DNA of 64,000 bases. It comes from Sanghuangporus weigelae. Its lineage: Eukaryota > Basidiomycota > Agaricomycetes > Hymenochaetales > Hymenochaetaceae. The stretch's first letter is position 1; every line of letters starts with the position of its first letter. The translations under genes were made by a program, and so were the position numbers. A model generated the notes under the pieces. That model was not told where the DNA came from and did not search any database. It saw only the letters and a list, made by a program, of their open reading frames with translations. Location of the stretch: assembly GCA_033182465.1 (NCBI GenBank), contig CP137321.1:1426001-1490000 (forward strand). The letters are read 5' to 3'. This document shows, in pieces, positions 49,856-60,542 of the stretch.

Positions 49856-51301
49856 TCATTCCGCGTCTCGATCTACATCGGGAGCTTGGCATGGTCGTGG
49901 TCGTCCTGCCTTGGGGGCACTACTGTACGACCGGCCCTCACTGAAATGAAGTCCCAGTGCGTTCACATCTGGTCTCCGAAATGATGAAGTGTAAACTGGC
50001 GAGACTGCTGACGACGACACATCATCCTCGCTGTCAGCATCAGTGCTTCCGCCCTTCTTTCCGAAGAACCAACCGGTCAAGCGAGACGCGAACGCCAGTC
50101 CTTGCGCAGCGGCTCGTGTGCCAATCCACTGAGCTGCGCGTACTCCGGGTACTAAAGCAAGCACATCGCGGACGTCATAGAAATCGCGGTGGCGCGTTAT
50201 ACGCCCCTGCTCGTTAAAGGAAAGCCGGGAGATGACATGAAGCTTGAAGTGCAGGGGACTGGGGAGCGGGAGGCGGCGTAGCCCAGGAATAGCGAGGACA
50301 GGTTTCGGATTTGTAACGTGGCCCCCAATGGTGGGCAATGAAACGAGTGAAGAAACTTCGACGTCCGAGGGAGCTCGCCCATCGGAATGGAGGCCAGGAA
50401 AAATGAGGACGTTCAAGGTATGCTCGATGATGCTCAAGCGATGTCCGTCTGAAAGATCCGAGAAGAATGAGTTAGCACAGGTCGAAGCACGCGAAGGGAA
50501 GCTAAGCTCGTGTCATGACGGAACCTTTCACGTCTGACAGGCCGGCTTCTCTTCGCTGTCCACTAGTACCTGTCCATTTTTGACGCGTCTGCACTCACCG
50601 AAACTTTCGCTGTCATACATTTCGTCAATCTCGCTCCACACGCGCAGAACCTGGAACCATGATTCTCGGGCTTCTTCGTGCGTCTCTGACGGTCGGAACA
50701 GCGTCTTGAACATCGCTAGCGGGCGCGGCACGTCCAACTCGCGCAGTTGGTGCGTCAGTGTGTTGATCTCGCCAATGATGTGGCGTGATGAGGCGGTGAC
50801 CAGCGGATTCTCATAGCTACGCAAGAGAAACGCCTCAGCCAACCAATCGCATCTCTTTGAGCGAGAAGGAAGAAACTTACACTATGATGGGTATTGGGAC
50901 ACGAGCAGAGCAGTATAGCATTGCATCCGATCAGCGAAATCGTTCCGGTATCGAAGAACAGCCTCGTGGCACGTACCTGCATCAGCTTCGTAGAGTCTCT
51001 CGATCGTCTCCGTGGGCATTGCACCCGGTGTTGGACCGTCACCGTAGATGAGTTCATAAGCTTCTAACGTTGAAACACGGTTTGGCAAGGAGATATGGGA
51101 GGAGAGGGAGAAGGAAGAAAGATTGTTTCGGTGTCTAACAAGCCCTTGGGATGACGTGCCCAGACCTGCGCCTTGTTGCTGTTGTTGGTGATGGTGTAAG
51201 GAGTCCATGCGGGGGAAGTAGAACATCTGCTCCGTCTCAGACACGTCTGTATTTGCTCGACGTCGAGCGTGCATGTCGTGGGTACTATGTGCCAGCGGCA
51301 T
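49856..51301 (-). CDS. NTF2/SnoaL-like fungal protein of unknown function
   Basis: Uncharacterised protein of 378 residues; the fold assignment is tentative. Preferred exons: 50977-51301, 50881 (one nucleotide), 50599-50816, 49856-50448. The N-terminus has a HHHQQQQQ tract. Core blocks are STLEAYELIYGDGPTPGAMP, ERLYEADAVYENPLVTASSR, IGEINTLTHQLRELDVPRP, DGHRLSIIEHTLNVLIFPGL and ISRLSFNEQGRITRHRDFYD, a pattern like SnoaL or NTF2-like domains with a YEN motif and an HRD motif. The tail is Ser/Arg-rich. Joining exon 1 to the YENP exon in frame needs either a single-nucleotide exon or a less canonical donor. The last intron is 150 nt, unusually long here. Start could also be the ATG at 51274 or 51226. 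Confidence 0.82.
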
Positions 51302-52125
51302 CCGCAAAACCTCAAGTCTTTGTACTATTACAGATGTTGGATGATACTGGTTGGTTTGCCTTAGTCCGCGAGACGTCGACGGAAGAGTGCGTGCGTGCGT
51401 GCGACAGCGGCCAGTCACGCTGTCTGATTTGATCGGAGGATCGACGTCATCAAGCACCCCGCACTTGATCGACGTTCGTCATTGATTGGCATGCACAAAA
51501 AGTCTCTCAAGTCTTCTAAGCACATCTCATCAAATCGCACCACAGATTCAGATTGTGTCTCTCCTACCAGATCTCAGAATCGCTACTGTTGTTGATGAGA
51601 TTGGCTTTCTCGCTTCGCTCGGTGAACAAGCAATGTTGATCGTGACATAAACACTCATCAGACTCAGGGAGACTCTGAATAATGGGTCCGAGGGCGCTGG
51701 CGTATTCTGCACTTGATGGTTACCGACCGACAAAGAGAACTTGGACGGCTCCTTCCGTCGGTATGATGATCCTAATTTTCTAAAGAGGAAAGGCCTATCG
51801 CATGGTTCATCAAAACAATTCACGTAAATTACGCCATTTTCCAACCTTGGCATACGAGGCGCTCTTTGAATATGCTGAAGATATTGCAACGTTCTTTGGA
51901 CAGCGCATAAGGTCGAACGATTGCTCTGTGTTGCATAGCGGCTCGAAAGACATTAAGGAATGTCCCCGCGCAAGTTTGCTTGCATTCAAGAGTTCAAGTC
52001 AGTTCAGGTTGACGTGTATTTCACAAGACAAGTCGGAGCACTCTGACAAACAGATTAAATCACCATCCTAATATTAATCCTTGCTATTGAAGTAAGAGAA
52101 GGGATTTACAGATACCTCGACTTAC
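51302..52125. other. Region of uncertain coding content
   Basis: Open frames of 90-115 codons occur on both strands but none is recognisable. Part may belong to later exons of the minus-strand gene proposed at 52126-52277. Candidate coding blocks on the minus strand lie around 51800-52010, but I could not join them convincingly. Confidence 0.35.
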
Positions 52126-52277
52126 ATTTGACGGACGGAAGCAAAACCGTTTTTGTGTAATTCCAATTCCGTAGAAATATATATTTGATCAACTTCGGAT
52201 TTTGCCGATCGATTCTCTAATTCTCTTGACGCGTCCTTGTCATCGTCACGTTTTCGCTTCAACCTCCAAGTCTTCAT
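52126..52277 (-). CDS. Putative first exon of an unrecognised minus-strand gene
   Basis: Reads MKTWRLKRKRDDDKDASREL and onward to SVRQ, then a strong GTAAGT donor at the lower coordinate side. The composition (basic head, then charged residues) looks like real coding sequence. It starts 25 bp from the start codon of the divergent rhomboid-CUE gene; an earlier in-frame ATG at 52304 would overlap that start codon. Downstream exons are not resolved and no family is recognised, so this is a weak call. Confidence 0.3.
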
Positions 52278-52302
52278 ATTACTTTTACTAGACCTCGCTA
52301 GC

Positions 52303-53684
52303 ATGTCCTTTCAACACGCAGCAGTCACCAAAGGTCCGATTTATAGACAAATCATATTATCGACGGACGGCTGAATGAGTGTCCCTGACTGGCATAGGTC
52401 TCATGATTGGATGTGCAGCCTCATCCATCATAGCCAGCATTTTCGACGTGAAACACTACCTGCATTTGCAAGTGCGTAAGCGATTGTGCTTACTTTCGCT
52501 ACTATGTGGCTAATAACATTGCTGTATCTTGAAGCTATCTCCTCATCTCGCTCGGCACCATCAGGTTCGTAAGTCTGTTGTCTGCGCTCAAGCACGATTG
52601 ACATGTGGAACGGCATATAGTACTGGAGACTCCTCATTCATCACCTCGCGTTTTCAAATTCTAGCGAATTGCTTTTGGCTGAAATCCTACTGTACAACGT
52701 ATCCATCCCGATCGAACGTATTTTCGGTTCTTCAAAATTTGCTGTGAGTATAATCGACTCTATCATCAGGTTAATGGTTCTCTTATATTACCCACCACCA
52801 GGGCTTTTGCTTAACCTCACTGTTGACTTCAACAATATTGGAATTCGGCAGCCTTCTCGTGTTCAACCATTTCGGTTTGAATGTTTTGCCATCTGGACCT
52901 ACAACCTTGGTCTTCAGCATTCTATATCAATTTTCAAGGCTAATTCCTCGAGCGTATACCTTCCGGATATTCGGAGTTACATTAACAAACAAGATATTCA
53001 CATATATACTTGCCCTTCAGGTGAGCTCTTCTGCAATAAGCGATCGGTCACAGTGATTTAACGTGCTTGCAATCTAGCTGGTAATCAGTCAACCTCCAGG
53101 TTCAGCAGTGGCTGCATTCATCGGGATTATATCTGGCCAACTCTATCAGTCCGATATCCTTGGTCTGAAAGCTGTCCGTTTGCCATTCACGATTCGTAGG
53201 CTAGCTAAGCGATATCTTCTTCCGCTCATTGGCTCGACTAAGCCACCCCGCCTAAGCAATCGTGCACTGCCAGACCATGCACAACGTCTGCGGCAAACGA
53301 TTCTAAGACCGTCGCAGGAAAATACAGAGACTGTGACGACTGCCGCTCCATCTCCATTGCCGGATCAGTCAGACTCTCAACAGGATACCCAGCATCCTGG
53401 TGTCGGCAGTACGGGCCACTCAGTTGTTCGCGAGTGGGTCGACGAATTGACTGGTCGAACGGAACGTGCCGCTGCGGGATTGCGTGTACCAAGCGAGACG
53501 GAAATCAGTCAGCTTACAAGCATGTTCCCCGATTTGCGGAGAGAAGACATCGTGGCTGCACTCCAGCGAAGGTGAGAAAAGTTCTTTCTTGAATATTCGA
53601 AGGACTGTCATATTCACACCCAGCTTCTCTTACAGTCCAAACATTGAAGCTGCGGTCGACACGCTACTGAGCTCACATACGTAG
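52303..53684 (+). CDS. Rhomboid-like pseudoprotease with C-terminal CUE domain (Dsc2/UBAC2 type)
   Basis: ER/Golgi membrane protein expected to act in a Dsc-type E3 ubiquitin ligase or ER-associated degradation. Seven exons: 52303-52333, 52398-52471, 52535-52564, 52621-52743, 52802-53020, 53078-53571, 53636-53684 (339 residues). The N-terminus MSFQHAAVTKGLMIGCAASS starts the first membrane span; then YWRLLIHHLAFSNSSELLLA, ERIFGSSKFA, SRLIPRAYTFRIFGV and FIGIISGQLYQSD match UBAC2/Dsc2-like rhomboids. No Ser/His catalytic pair is apparent, consistent with a pseudoprotease. The C-terminus carries a CUE-type ubiquitin-binding module (EISQLTSMFPDLRREDIVAA, then RRSPNIEAAVDTLLSS) split by the last intron. 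A disordered linker of about 90 residues separates the two. Confidence 0.9.
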
Positions 53685-53757
53685 TAGACTGAGATATTGG
53701 ATCCGGGTGATACATTCAATTGCATTGCTATACGACAATGTACAATACACTGCACAA

Positions 53758-55874
53758 TCAGTTGTCAGATTCATGAACTTCCTCATCTCCTTCCGCGTCT
53801 TCCTCATCCTCACCAGTAAAGGCCGTCATGGGAACCGAGTAGAGACGAATTACAGGCTGTAATTAGAAACCCGATCAGTAAGGACCACTTGAGAAAAGGC
53901 AATGTAGCGTAACGAAGGGAGATGTGAGAGTAAAGAAAGACAGCGGAACAGGACAATTTGATCCGTAATTTGAAAGGCGTGCATAGAAACGAGACTCACT
54001 CTGTTGGGGTCCTTGACCAGGACATATTTACCCTCCGGCATTTTCATACAGAGATCCGTAACTGTGCGAACAATTCCCCAGCCATTAGCGAGGGAAATAT
54101 TCAACTGCCCTGCGAAGTCCATTGGCCGCATTGAGGCCGTAGACAGTATCACATGGCGGGTGTTGTCGCGAGGATTTGCACGGGAGACGTATCTGGCAAT
54201 GCCGAGTCAGTCTCGAACTAAATGACATCTGAGGAAGACACATACCCAATTTTGAGGACCTCGGCACCAGCAAGAACGCTCTGCACGGTCCATTTGGAGA
54301 GTTTACAGTTGTTGTTCTTCATCTCCGTCGCAACCACAGCTCCACGCTGCGAATCCAGCTTTGATCGCCAATCAGGAGCTCCACCTGCACCTTGTGCTCG
54401 CGAGTCGAACTCGTTAAGCGAACGAATCGTCGCCAGTCCCTGGCCGTTTTGTGGACTACCCTGGCCAGGTATGTATGCATCTACCTCGGTGCGAACCAGG
54501 ATTTTGACATCTTCCTCTTCAGACACGCTCATGTCGAACACACGGTAGCGATATCCGCACGACGCCAACGGCTCCGCTTCGTCGGGTCCATAGAAGGGAT
54601 TCGGCTTTTCAAATTCAACAGGCGGTGGTGGAGGTGTTTCAATTACCGCCTGGAATCCGAAGTTTTGATTGATGTAAGTCGCCTCCAATGACAAGGAGCT
54701 GGCTGTGTTGATTGAAGGCGTCTCTGGCTGGACGACCTTTTCGTTTGGATTGTTCGGATTGGGTACCGGGGGGTCCTGGGGAGGATCGGTTGCGTTCTCA
54801 TTGACAGTTACCGTATCAAACGGCCCGCCGTCACGTTTGTCAAAGAACAGCTTATTTCCTTCCCGAACAATCACAATATCCCAAGGATACACGGAGCGCG
54901 GGGCGCACATAAGAACGCTAAGGATTACATCTGTCGTATAGACAGTGGCAATATCCTTGGAAGCCAGCTGTGTACCAAAATTGAGTTCACAGTATTGGAG
55001 TGATAAATGAAAACGGACTTGTTGTATCACTGGGTCATCAGACGTCGTCGTGTTATACTTGATTCTATCAAGAGGTTGTAGGGGGCGTTCCGTCTTTGTA
55101 GTGATACGGTCGTATGTTTTGTCGTATGGGAATATTTTCCCGCAAGACTCTCTGCAAAAAAAGTTTCAGAACATTTCGGTTCATGATACTGAATTTACAA
55201 CTCACAAGTCATCGGGTTCATCCACTTCCAGTCGAAGTTTACCCAGTCGATGAAATTCGACTTCCTCCAACATATGCCACGAGGGAGAAATAGTAACCGA
55301 CGATTCACGGGTTCTCGTATTCTAGGCGAATACTTGAGTCTCGTCACGAAAGATTCACAGTTTTCTATTTAATGCTCACCTTTTCCCAGTCTCTCCAACC
55401 ACGTCTTCCTCCACCGCGCTGACCGCCGCCACGACCTGTTTGGAAACCAAAACGACCACCTCGCTGACCAGTACGATTGCCAGCCCCAGCAGTTCTAGGA
55501 CCACCCCTGGTCCTTCCAAAGCCACCAGCACCACCACGTCGTGGCGCACTTGATTTGTTATCGACAAGTGAGAAGCTCGCTTCGTCTTCGACTTGGAAGA
55601 CTGCAAATGCATTCGCGATTCCGCTTCCAAAAGTCTGCTGGCCCTCCCTTCTCCTTCCTGTCCCCGCCTGTCGTGCACCTCCAGCATTTGCAGCAGACTG
55701 ACGGTTATCGCCAGTCAAATCATTCCAATCAGCATATCGTCCAAGTTTGTCCGCTTTTGAGAATGGCGCATATGGAATGTCCTTAAACTTGAAGTCAGGC
55801 GGAAAGTTGGACGGAGAAGGTCCCCAGCCTCCATCTGGATTGTCTTTGATAGGTGGAAGCTCAAATGAAGCCAT
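53758..55874 (-). CDS. Eukaryotic translation initiation factor 3 subunit D
   Basis: eIF3d, a peripheral subunit of the eIF3 complex and a cap-binding protein in specialised initiation. Six exons: 55380-55874, 55206-55321, 55019-55151, 54246-54967, 54000-54192, 53758-53856 (585 residues). The N-terminus has PDGGWGPS and YAPFSKADKLGRYADW; an RG/RGG-rich stretch follows (about 55390-55480), then EEVEFHRLGKLRLEVDEPDD, YDRITTKTERPLQPLDRIKY, VYTTDVILSVLMCAPRSVYP, YRYRVFDMSVSEEEDVKILV and MRPMDFAGQLNISLANGWGI. The tail is acidic (EDEEDAEGDEE). Family identity is unmistakable. Budding yeast lacks this subunit. It converges on the rhomboid-CUE gene with 73 bp between stops and starts 178 bp from the divergent RBMX2-like gene. 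Confidence 0.97.
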
Positions 55875-56052
55875 GTCTGCGTAGTAGTGGACAAGTCCCG
55901 GTTGGTTCAGTTTTAGCGTCCTACACGAGATCGAAACAAAAAAACTTGATTGTAGTCGTGGGAAGACGTAGTAATAACTATGTGTTTGTAATTGTGGTGC
56001 TTCTCAAAGCAACATACTCTAATCTCAACTTCAACCACTTCCTCCGTACACA

Positions 56053-57280
56053 ATGAAGTGAGTTTTGTTCTCCCCCTCCTGGTAGATTCATGCTGATGAC
56101 TGCATAGCGTGGTGCGAGAGATTAACAAGATTAATGAGCGTGAGCTCGAGCTCGGCACGGGCACAGCATCTTGGCATGATGATTACAAGGGTGAGTATTC
56201 TGTTGCGTACTGGATTTTCGTCGAAACTCATTGTGAATGTACATCAGATTCGGCATACATATTTGTTGGAGGTCTAAACTTTGACATGACAGAGGGCGAT
56301 GTGATCACAGTTTTTTCGCAGTGCGTGCGTTAGAACCCCAACACGATACAAACCCTTGCTAACAAATGAGAGTCAGATATGGCGAAATAATGGATGTCAA
56401 CCTTCCGAGAAATCAAGAGACCGGAAAGATTAAGGGTTTCGGGTTTCTTATGTATGAAGACCAGCGTTCCACGATTCTCGCGGTCGACAACTTGAACGGC
56501 GCGAAGGTCCTTGATCGAACGTTGCGAGTTGATCACGTAAAGAACTACAAACAGCCGAAAGTAAAAGGCGAAGACGGTGAATTGCGTGATCGGGAAGAAC
56601 AAAGTCTCAACGCGAAGCCAGAGATGATCACAGGTACTGTGCACACACAGCATACGTTGGCGGCGATTACTTACGAGCCACATATCACAGACGACGTTTC
56701 ATCCGAGTCCTCGGAGTCATCAGGACCTGAAATAGATCCAGAGGACCCCATGGCTGCTTACTTACTCGAAAAGCGGAGGGAAGAGAAAGCTAAGAAGAAG
56801 GGAAAGAAATTAAAATCAAAGAAAAAACACAAAGACGAGACACCTGAGGGACGAGGAGCAAGAAAAGAGAAAAGAAGAGAGAAGAAGGCTCTAAAGGCGT
56901 CCAAGAAATCGCAAGGACTTAGGGGTGTTGAAGAGCTACTTCAGACTTGGGCCGCCGAACGACCCCAGCGAGAATCCGGGAGCCGGAGCAGGTCACCTCG
57001 CCGTTTAAGGTCTCGTAGTGCAGATCACCATTCACGAGATGATAGATCGCGAAACTTGCGCGAACCCTCGCACCGTTACAAGTCACCGACGGATCAAGAT
57101 GGACGCGAACGGCGCCCAAGGAAATCTTCTCGTGAGCGGGAACGTGCTGACGAAGCGAGCCATGACCGCAGTAAGCACACTCACGGAGGTACTGGACAGA
57201 CATACGAGGATCGTATTTTCCGGTATCATAACAGTCGCACGGACAGATATTCAAGATCCCCGCCACGCAGGCGAGACTAG
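56053..57280 (+). CDS. RBMX2/Ist3-like RNA-binding splicing factor
   Basis: RRM protein of the RES/U2 snRNP group, acting in spliceosome activation. Exons: 56053-56057, 56108-56190, 56248-56320, 56377-56633, 56691-57280 (335 residues). The first coding exon is only five nucleotides (ATGAA). The protein begins MNVVREINKINERELELG, then the single RRM with RNP2 AYIFVGGL and RNP1 KGFGFLMY, ending in TLRVDHVKNYK, the diagnostic Ist3/RBMX2 motif. IDPEDPMAAYL follows. The C-terminal half is Lys-rich, then Arg/Ser-rich (SGSRSRSPRRLRSRSADHHS), typical of SR-type splicing factors. The interval 56634-56690 is 57 nt with intron ends and no stop, so retention would add 19 residues in frame. Otherwise the model is firm. 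Confidence 0.94.
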
Positions 57281-57396
57281 CTTCTAGTGCTCCTGCAGGT
57301 ACTTCTATATAATCAAGTGCCTTAACCGGGGTAATCGACGAAGAAACCAGTGACTTCATCGTTTATGGGCGCTCAAATCAGGTTCTGAAGAATGTG

Positions 57397-57772
57397 ATGG
57401 ACGAACAGCCTCATCTTCCTACGCAGAATCCTGCGGACACAGGAGAGCGGTATGTAGATTCTGTATCTATTATGCATTAAAGCATCACAGTATCATCATC
57501 TGTGGCGTAAGAAGGCGGCACTTGTTCAATATCCTCGCGGTTGTCCGTATGTCTAACCTTGTCTGAGCTATGGGTGTACCTTATATCATCCGATCACCTT
57601 CCTCGTTAAAAATACAGCTACTTACTTTCAATGTGCTCTATTTCTAGACGATTCCAAACTACAAGAAGCAAAAGCAGAAATTCGGATAAGGATTGGTCGT
57701 CTGTTATCTAACGTCGAGGGCAGCTATATTTGCAAACTACTGGCCCTCACGTTCGATATCTACCTTACCTAA
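57397..57772. other. Region with competing spliced coding models on both strands
   Basis: Plus model: 57397-57449, 57491-57546, 57618-57772, 88 residues starting MDEQPHLPTQNPADTGER and holding DDSKLQEAKAEIRIRIGR; both donors are GTATGT. Minus model: C-terminal exons 57626-57700 and 57477-57562, reading SEFLLLLLVVWNRLEIEHIE, then NKVRHTDNREDIEQ and PPSYATDDDTVML before the stop. Each keeps phase across proper splice sites, yet they overlap antisense, so at least one is probably chance. I recognise no family in either. If the minus model is real, its upstream exons lie between 57780 and 58310. Confidence 0.35.
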
Positions 57773-58693
57773 CGGATTGCGTTTCGACCGTCAATCGAAG
57801 AGAAGTCTCGGAGCTATTAAGTATTTTAGGAGCAACGCCCTTTGTGTGCACTCTGCCAAAAGTCGCTGCAGTCGGTGATTCTTGTTGAGGGCAGTGACTA
57901 TGGGGGGAAAAGATAGAGGGTGACTGCATGGAAGTAAGAAGACATTTGTCAAGCTTAAGCTTGACAAGTTGGCGCAGACCCTTGGTGTTCGGAACCTCAG
58001 CGAAATTCTCTCACAGAGGTAAGTTAGACATGTGCTTGTTTTGGATTTCTTTTGACATATGGACAATGGTCCAGCGGTTTCATGCCTGTTGGGCTCGACG
58101 TAGCCGGCATAGATAGCATATTTGTCCGTACTGAATGTGACGGTGATTAAGGGTATGATATCGGAAAGAATTGAATGAAAACCATTCGCCGACGGTCTTT
58201 CCCGCACCGCACGTAACTTCCAGGCGGGAAACTAATACTTACTGAAGGATAAGACCCGCGTATTCGTATTCTTACATAATTACTTAATTTACTACATGCG
58301 TTCTCCATTTCGCCGCCGATCTGTCGATCCTGACGATGCGCTCGCCGGCAAGGATCGCGGAAATGGGAAACCTTAGAGCGTAGAGTTCAAAAAAATAAAG
58401 ACGTACTTATTGTACGGTATGGAAGAAGTCGTATGTGCTTCACTTCTTGAATACAGCTCACGTATCGCGCCGCTCTATGTTTAACAAATGGAGGCGTGCA
58501 TAAGGCCCTGCCAATTGTCCGTGAGCGGACTTGGCAACCCTAATCGGGAAATGACGAGAGTTACACGGGCTGACCGTGCCGCCAACACCCTTCCCATCCC
58601 TTTTATCTTGACCCTCATATCCTCATACTCTTGCTGTCGCCAGCCGCCAGCTACCCTTACGTCCCCCGCAGGTGCTGGTCAACTGCCTCCACC
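57773..58693. other. Intergenic or partly coding region upstream of the beta-helix gene
   Basis: A 138-codon open frame on the minus strand (57791-58207) and a shorter ATG-started one near 58300 (MENACSKLSNYVRIRIRG) may be pieces of an unresolved minus-strand gene. The right part, 58320-58693, is promoter for the beta-helix gene. Nothing here matches a known family. Confidence 0.35.
57946..57967. repeat. Perfect 22-bp palindrome
   Basis: TTGTCAAGCTTAAGCTTGACAA equals its own reverse complement, with no spacer. It lies between the RBMX2-like and beta-helix genes. It could be a dimeric factor site, a cruciform seed or part of an unresolved minus-strand exon. Confidence 0.85.
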
Positions 58694-60542
58694 ATGCACA
58701 GTATATTCCTAGCAATCCCGCTCCTTCCTTTTGCTTTTTGTAATGCAAAAATGCTTACGGCTCGTACGCCGATCGGCGGTGGCTCCTCAAGGTGTGTGAT
58801 AGTTTGGTGTTCCATCGTTTGAATTTGCTCCTCATCATGAATGAAGACTGGCGGCCAAAGATGACTGCTTTGACGCAGAACCGCAGGATACTCTCACTGA
58901 CCGCATGAATATCGCGCTCAATTCGTCTGGCCAAGGTTATCTCTTATCGCTCTGCCCCGACACCGAATACAAAATTACTGCGCCTATCAATTTCGCATTC
59001 CCGGACCAAGAAATCAGCACAAGTGGCTACCCGACAGATGATAGTCGCGCTATGATAACTGTAAGCGGACCAGTCAGCAACGGAACGGGACATACCACCG
59101 CAATCCAAGGAAATTGCGGAACTTGCGGTGATGTTAGGTTGAGGAATGTCCAGGTCTGTTTGGCGCTTTGTTTCTTCGTGGTCATTTGTTCACTCTATGA
59201 AAACAGATTAATGGATCACGAGAGGATGCAATCATCAGAGACGGCGCGAATATTGAAATGGGTGGTCCCAATTCAGGACAGCTTATCGAGTTCGTCCGCA
59301 GCTTCAACCCGAGGAGTTGGTCCTGTCTTCACATCGCAGAAGGTAGTTTAAACGTAGGTTTCACTTGGATGATAGTCGCTTGTCTGTTAATTTATTACTA
59401 TTGGTCTAGTGCAACAACGTTACAGTCCGTGAGTTCTTCATTCAACAACTCGCTGATATGTTTTCACTTGTTGACGTATACTCAGAAAACAACGACATTG
59501 GTCCTTGCGGCATTGATTCCTTCCAGCAATGGGCTGACGGAATCAGCTACTCTTGCGAAAATGGTCTTGTACGTAACAATATGATCAAGGATCCTACGGA
59601 TGGAGGAATTGTGATATTCGGATCACCTGGAACCCTTGTAGAAAATAACACAGTCTGGATAGAGAATGTGAGTCTTTCGAGACATATTCAATTTCGTCCG
59701 TCTTGACTCACCCTTGCCGCAGCAAACGCTCTTGGGAGGAATAAATATGGTTGATTATCTGCCGTGGTCGGGCAACTACACGAATGTAATTGTCCGCAAC
59801 AACAGCATCTTTGGCGGCTTCGCTACGGACGACGAGAGCGCCTCTGAGACGAAAGGTGAAGACAAAAATGATGCTATAATAAAGTGAGTGACTTCCGTAG
59901 TCGGGTAGTTGAAAGCAATAATTATGTTTCTTATAGGATTGGCATTGCTATTGGGCCCCGCACATGGTTTGGCGATCGTTATGGTAGAAACACAAGCGAC
60001 AGCGGTACTGTTATTGGCAACCATTTCTCTGGTGCCTTCGGTTATGGAATTGCAATCACGTCCGCAAGGAACTTCACTGTGCAGAACAACAATCTCATAG
60101 GAAATACCTCCTTTATTGGTTCACGTGGTCCCAACTGCAGCACTGTGCGTGTTATTGTGAAAGAGGAGATAATGATTGATTTAACCACATGTTGCAGACC
60201 GATTCCACCCCAACTACACAACAATTTGTGATCGACAGAAACAATACTCAGTCTATCAATGTCCAGTCCGACTTTGCTACTATCTCGGATGGAGATGGCC
60301 TTACATGTATTCAACCGCCCGATGGCGGAGACTACTGGCCTTACGGCGGAAGTCCCGAAACTTCGACTCCAGAGGAAGTGTCTGGAACATCAACTGGAGC
60401 GAAGGTCGGGCTTGCACTGGGTATCATCTTTGGTGTTGCTCTCGTTGCCGTCCTTGCTTGGTTCGTAAGGAGATGGGCTTTGGCTCGCCGAGCTCAACAA
60501 GCGAACTATGGCCGACAAGGCTTTGTTCGTGGCAAATTCTGA
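58694..60542 (+). CDS. Membrane-anchored right-handed parallel beta-helix protein
   Basis: Secretory-pathway protein of 488 residues. Eight exons: 58694-58791, 58847-59153, 59207-59353, 59410-59428, 59486-59667, 59723-59883, 59937-60144, 60198-60542. Signal peptide SIFLAIPLLPFAFCNA opens it. The body is a pectin-lyase-like beta-helix with stacked Asn-rich turns: CNNVTVQNNDIGPCG, GISYSCENGLVRNNMIKD, PTDGGIVIFGSPGTLVENNT, FGYGIAITSARNFTVQNNNL. Near the C-terminus CIQPPDGGDYWPYGG precedes a single transmembrane helix (AKVGLALGIIFGVALVAVLA) and a short Arg-rich cytosolic tail, so it is a type I membrane protein. Beta-helices of this type often bind or cleave polysaccharides; catalytic residues could not be assigned. 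Exon 4 is 19 nt and was required by the conserved VTVQNN turn. Confidence 0.92.

Noticed and set aside
56919-57359. 146-codon minus-strand frame under the RBMX2 tail
   Set aside because: It is antisense to the SR-rich tail of a clear gene and has no domain of its own.
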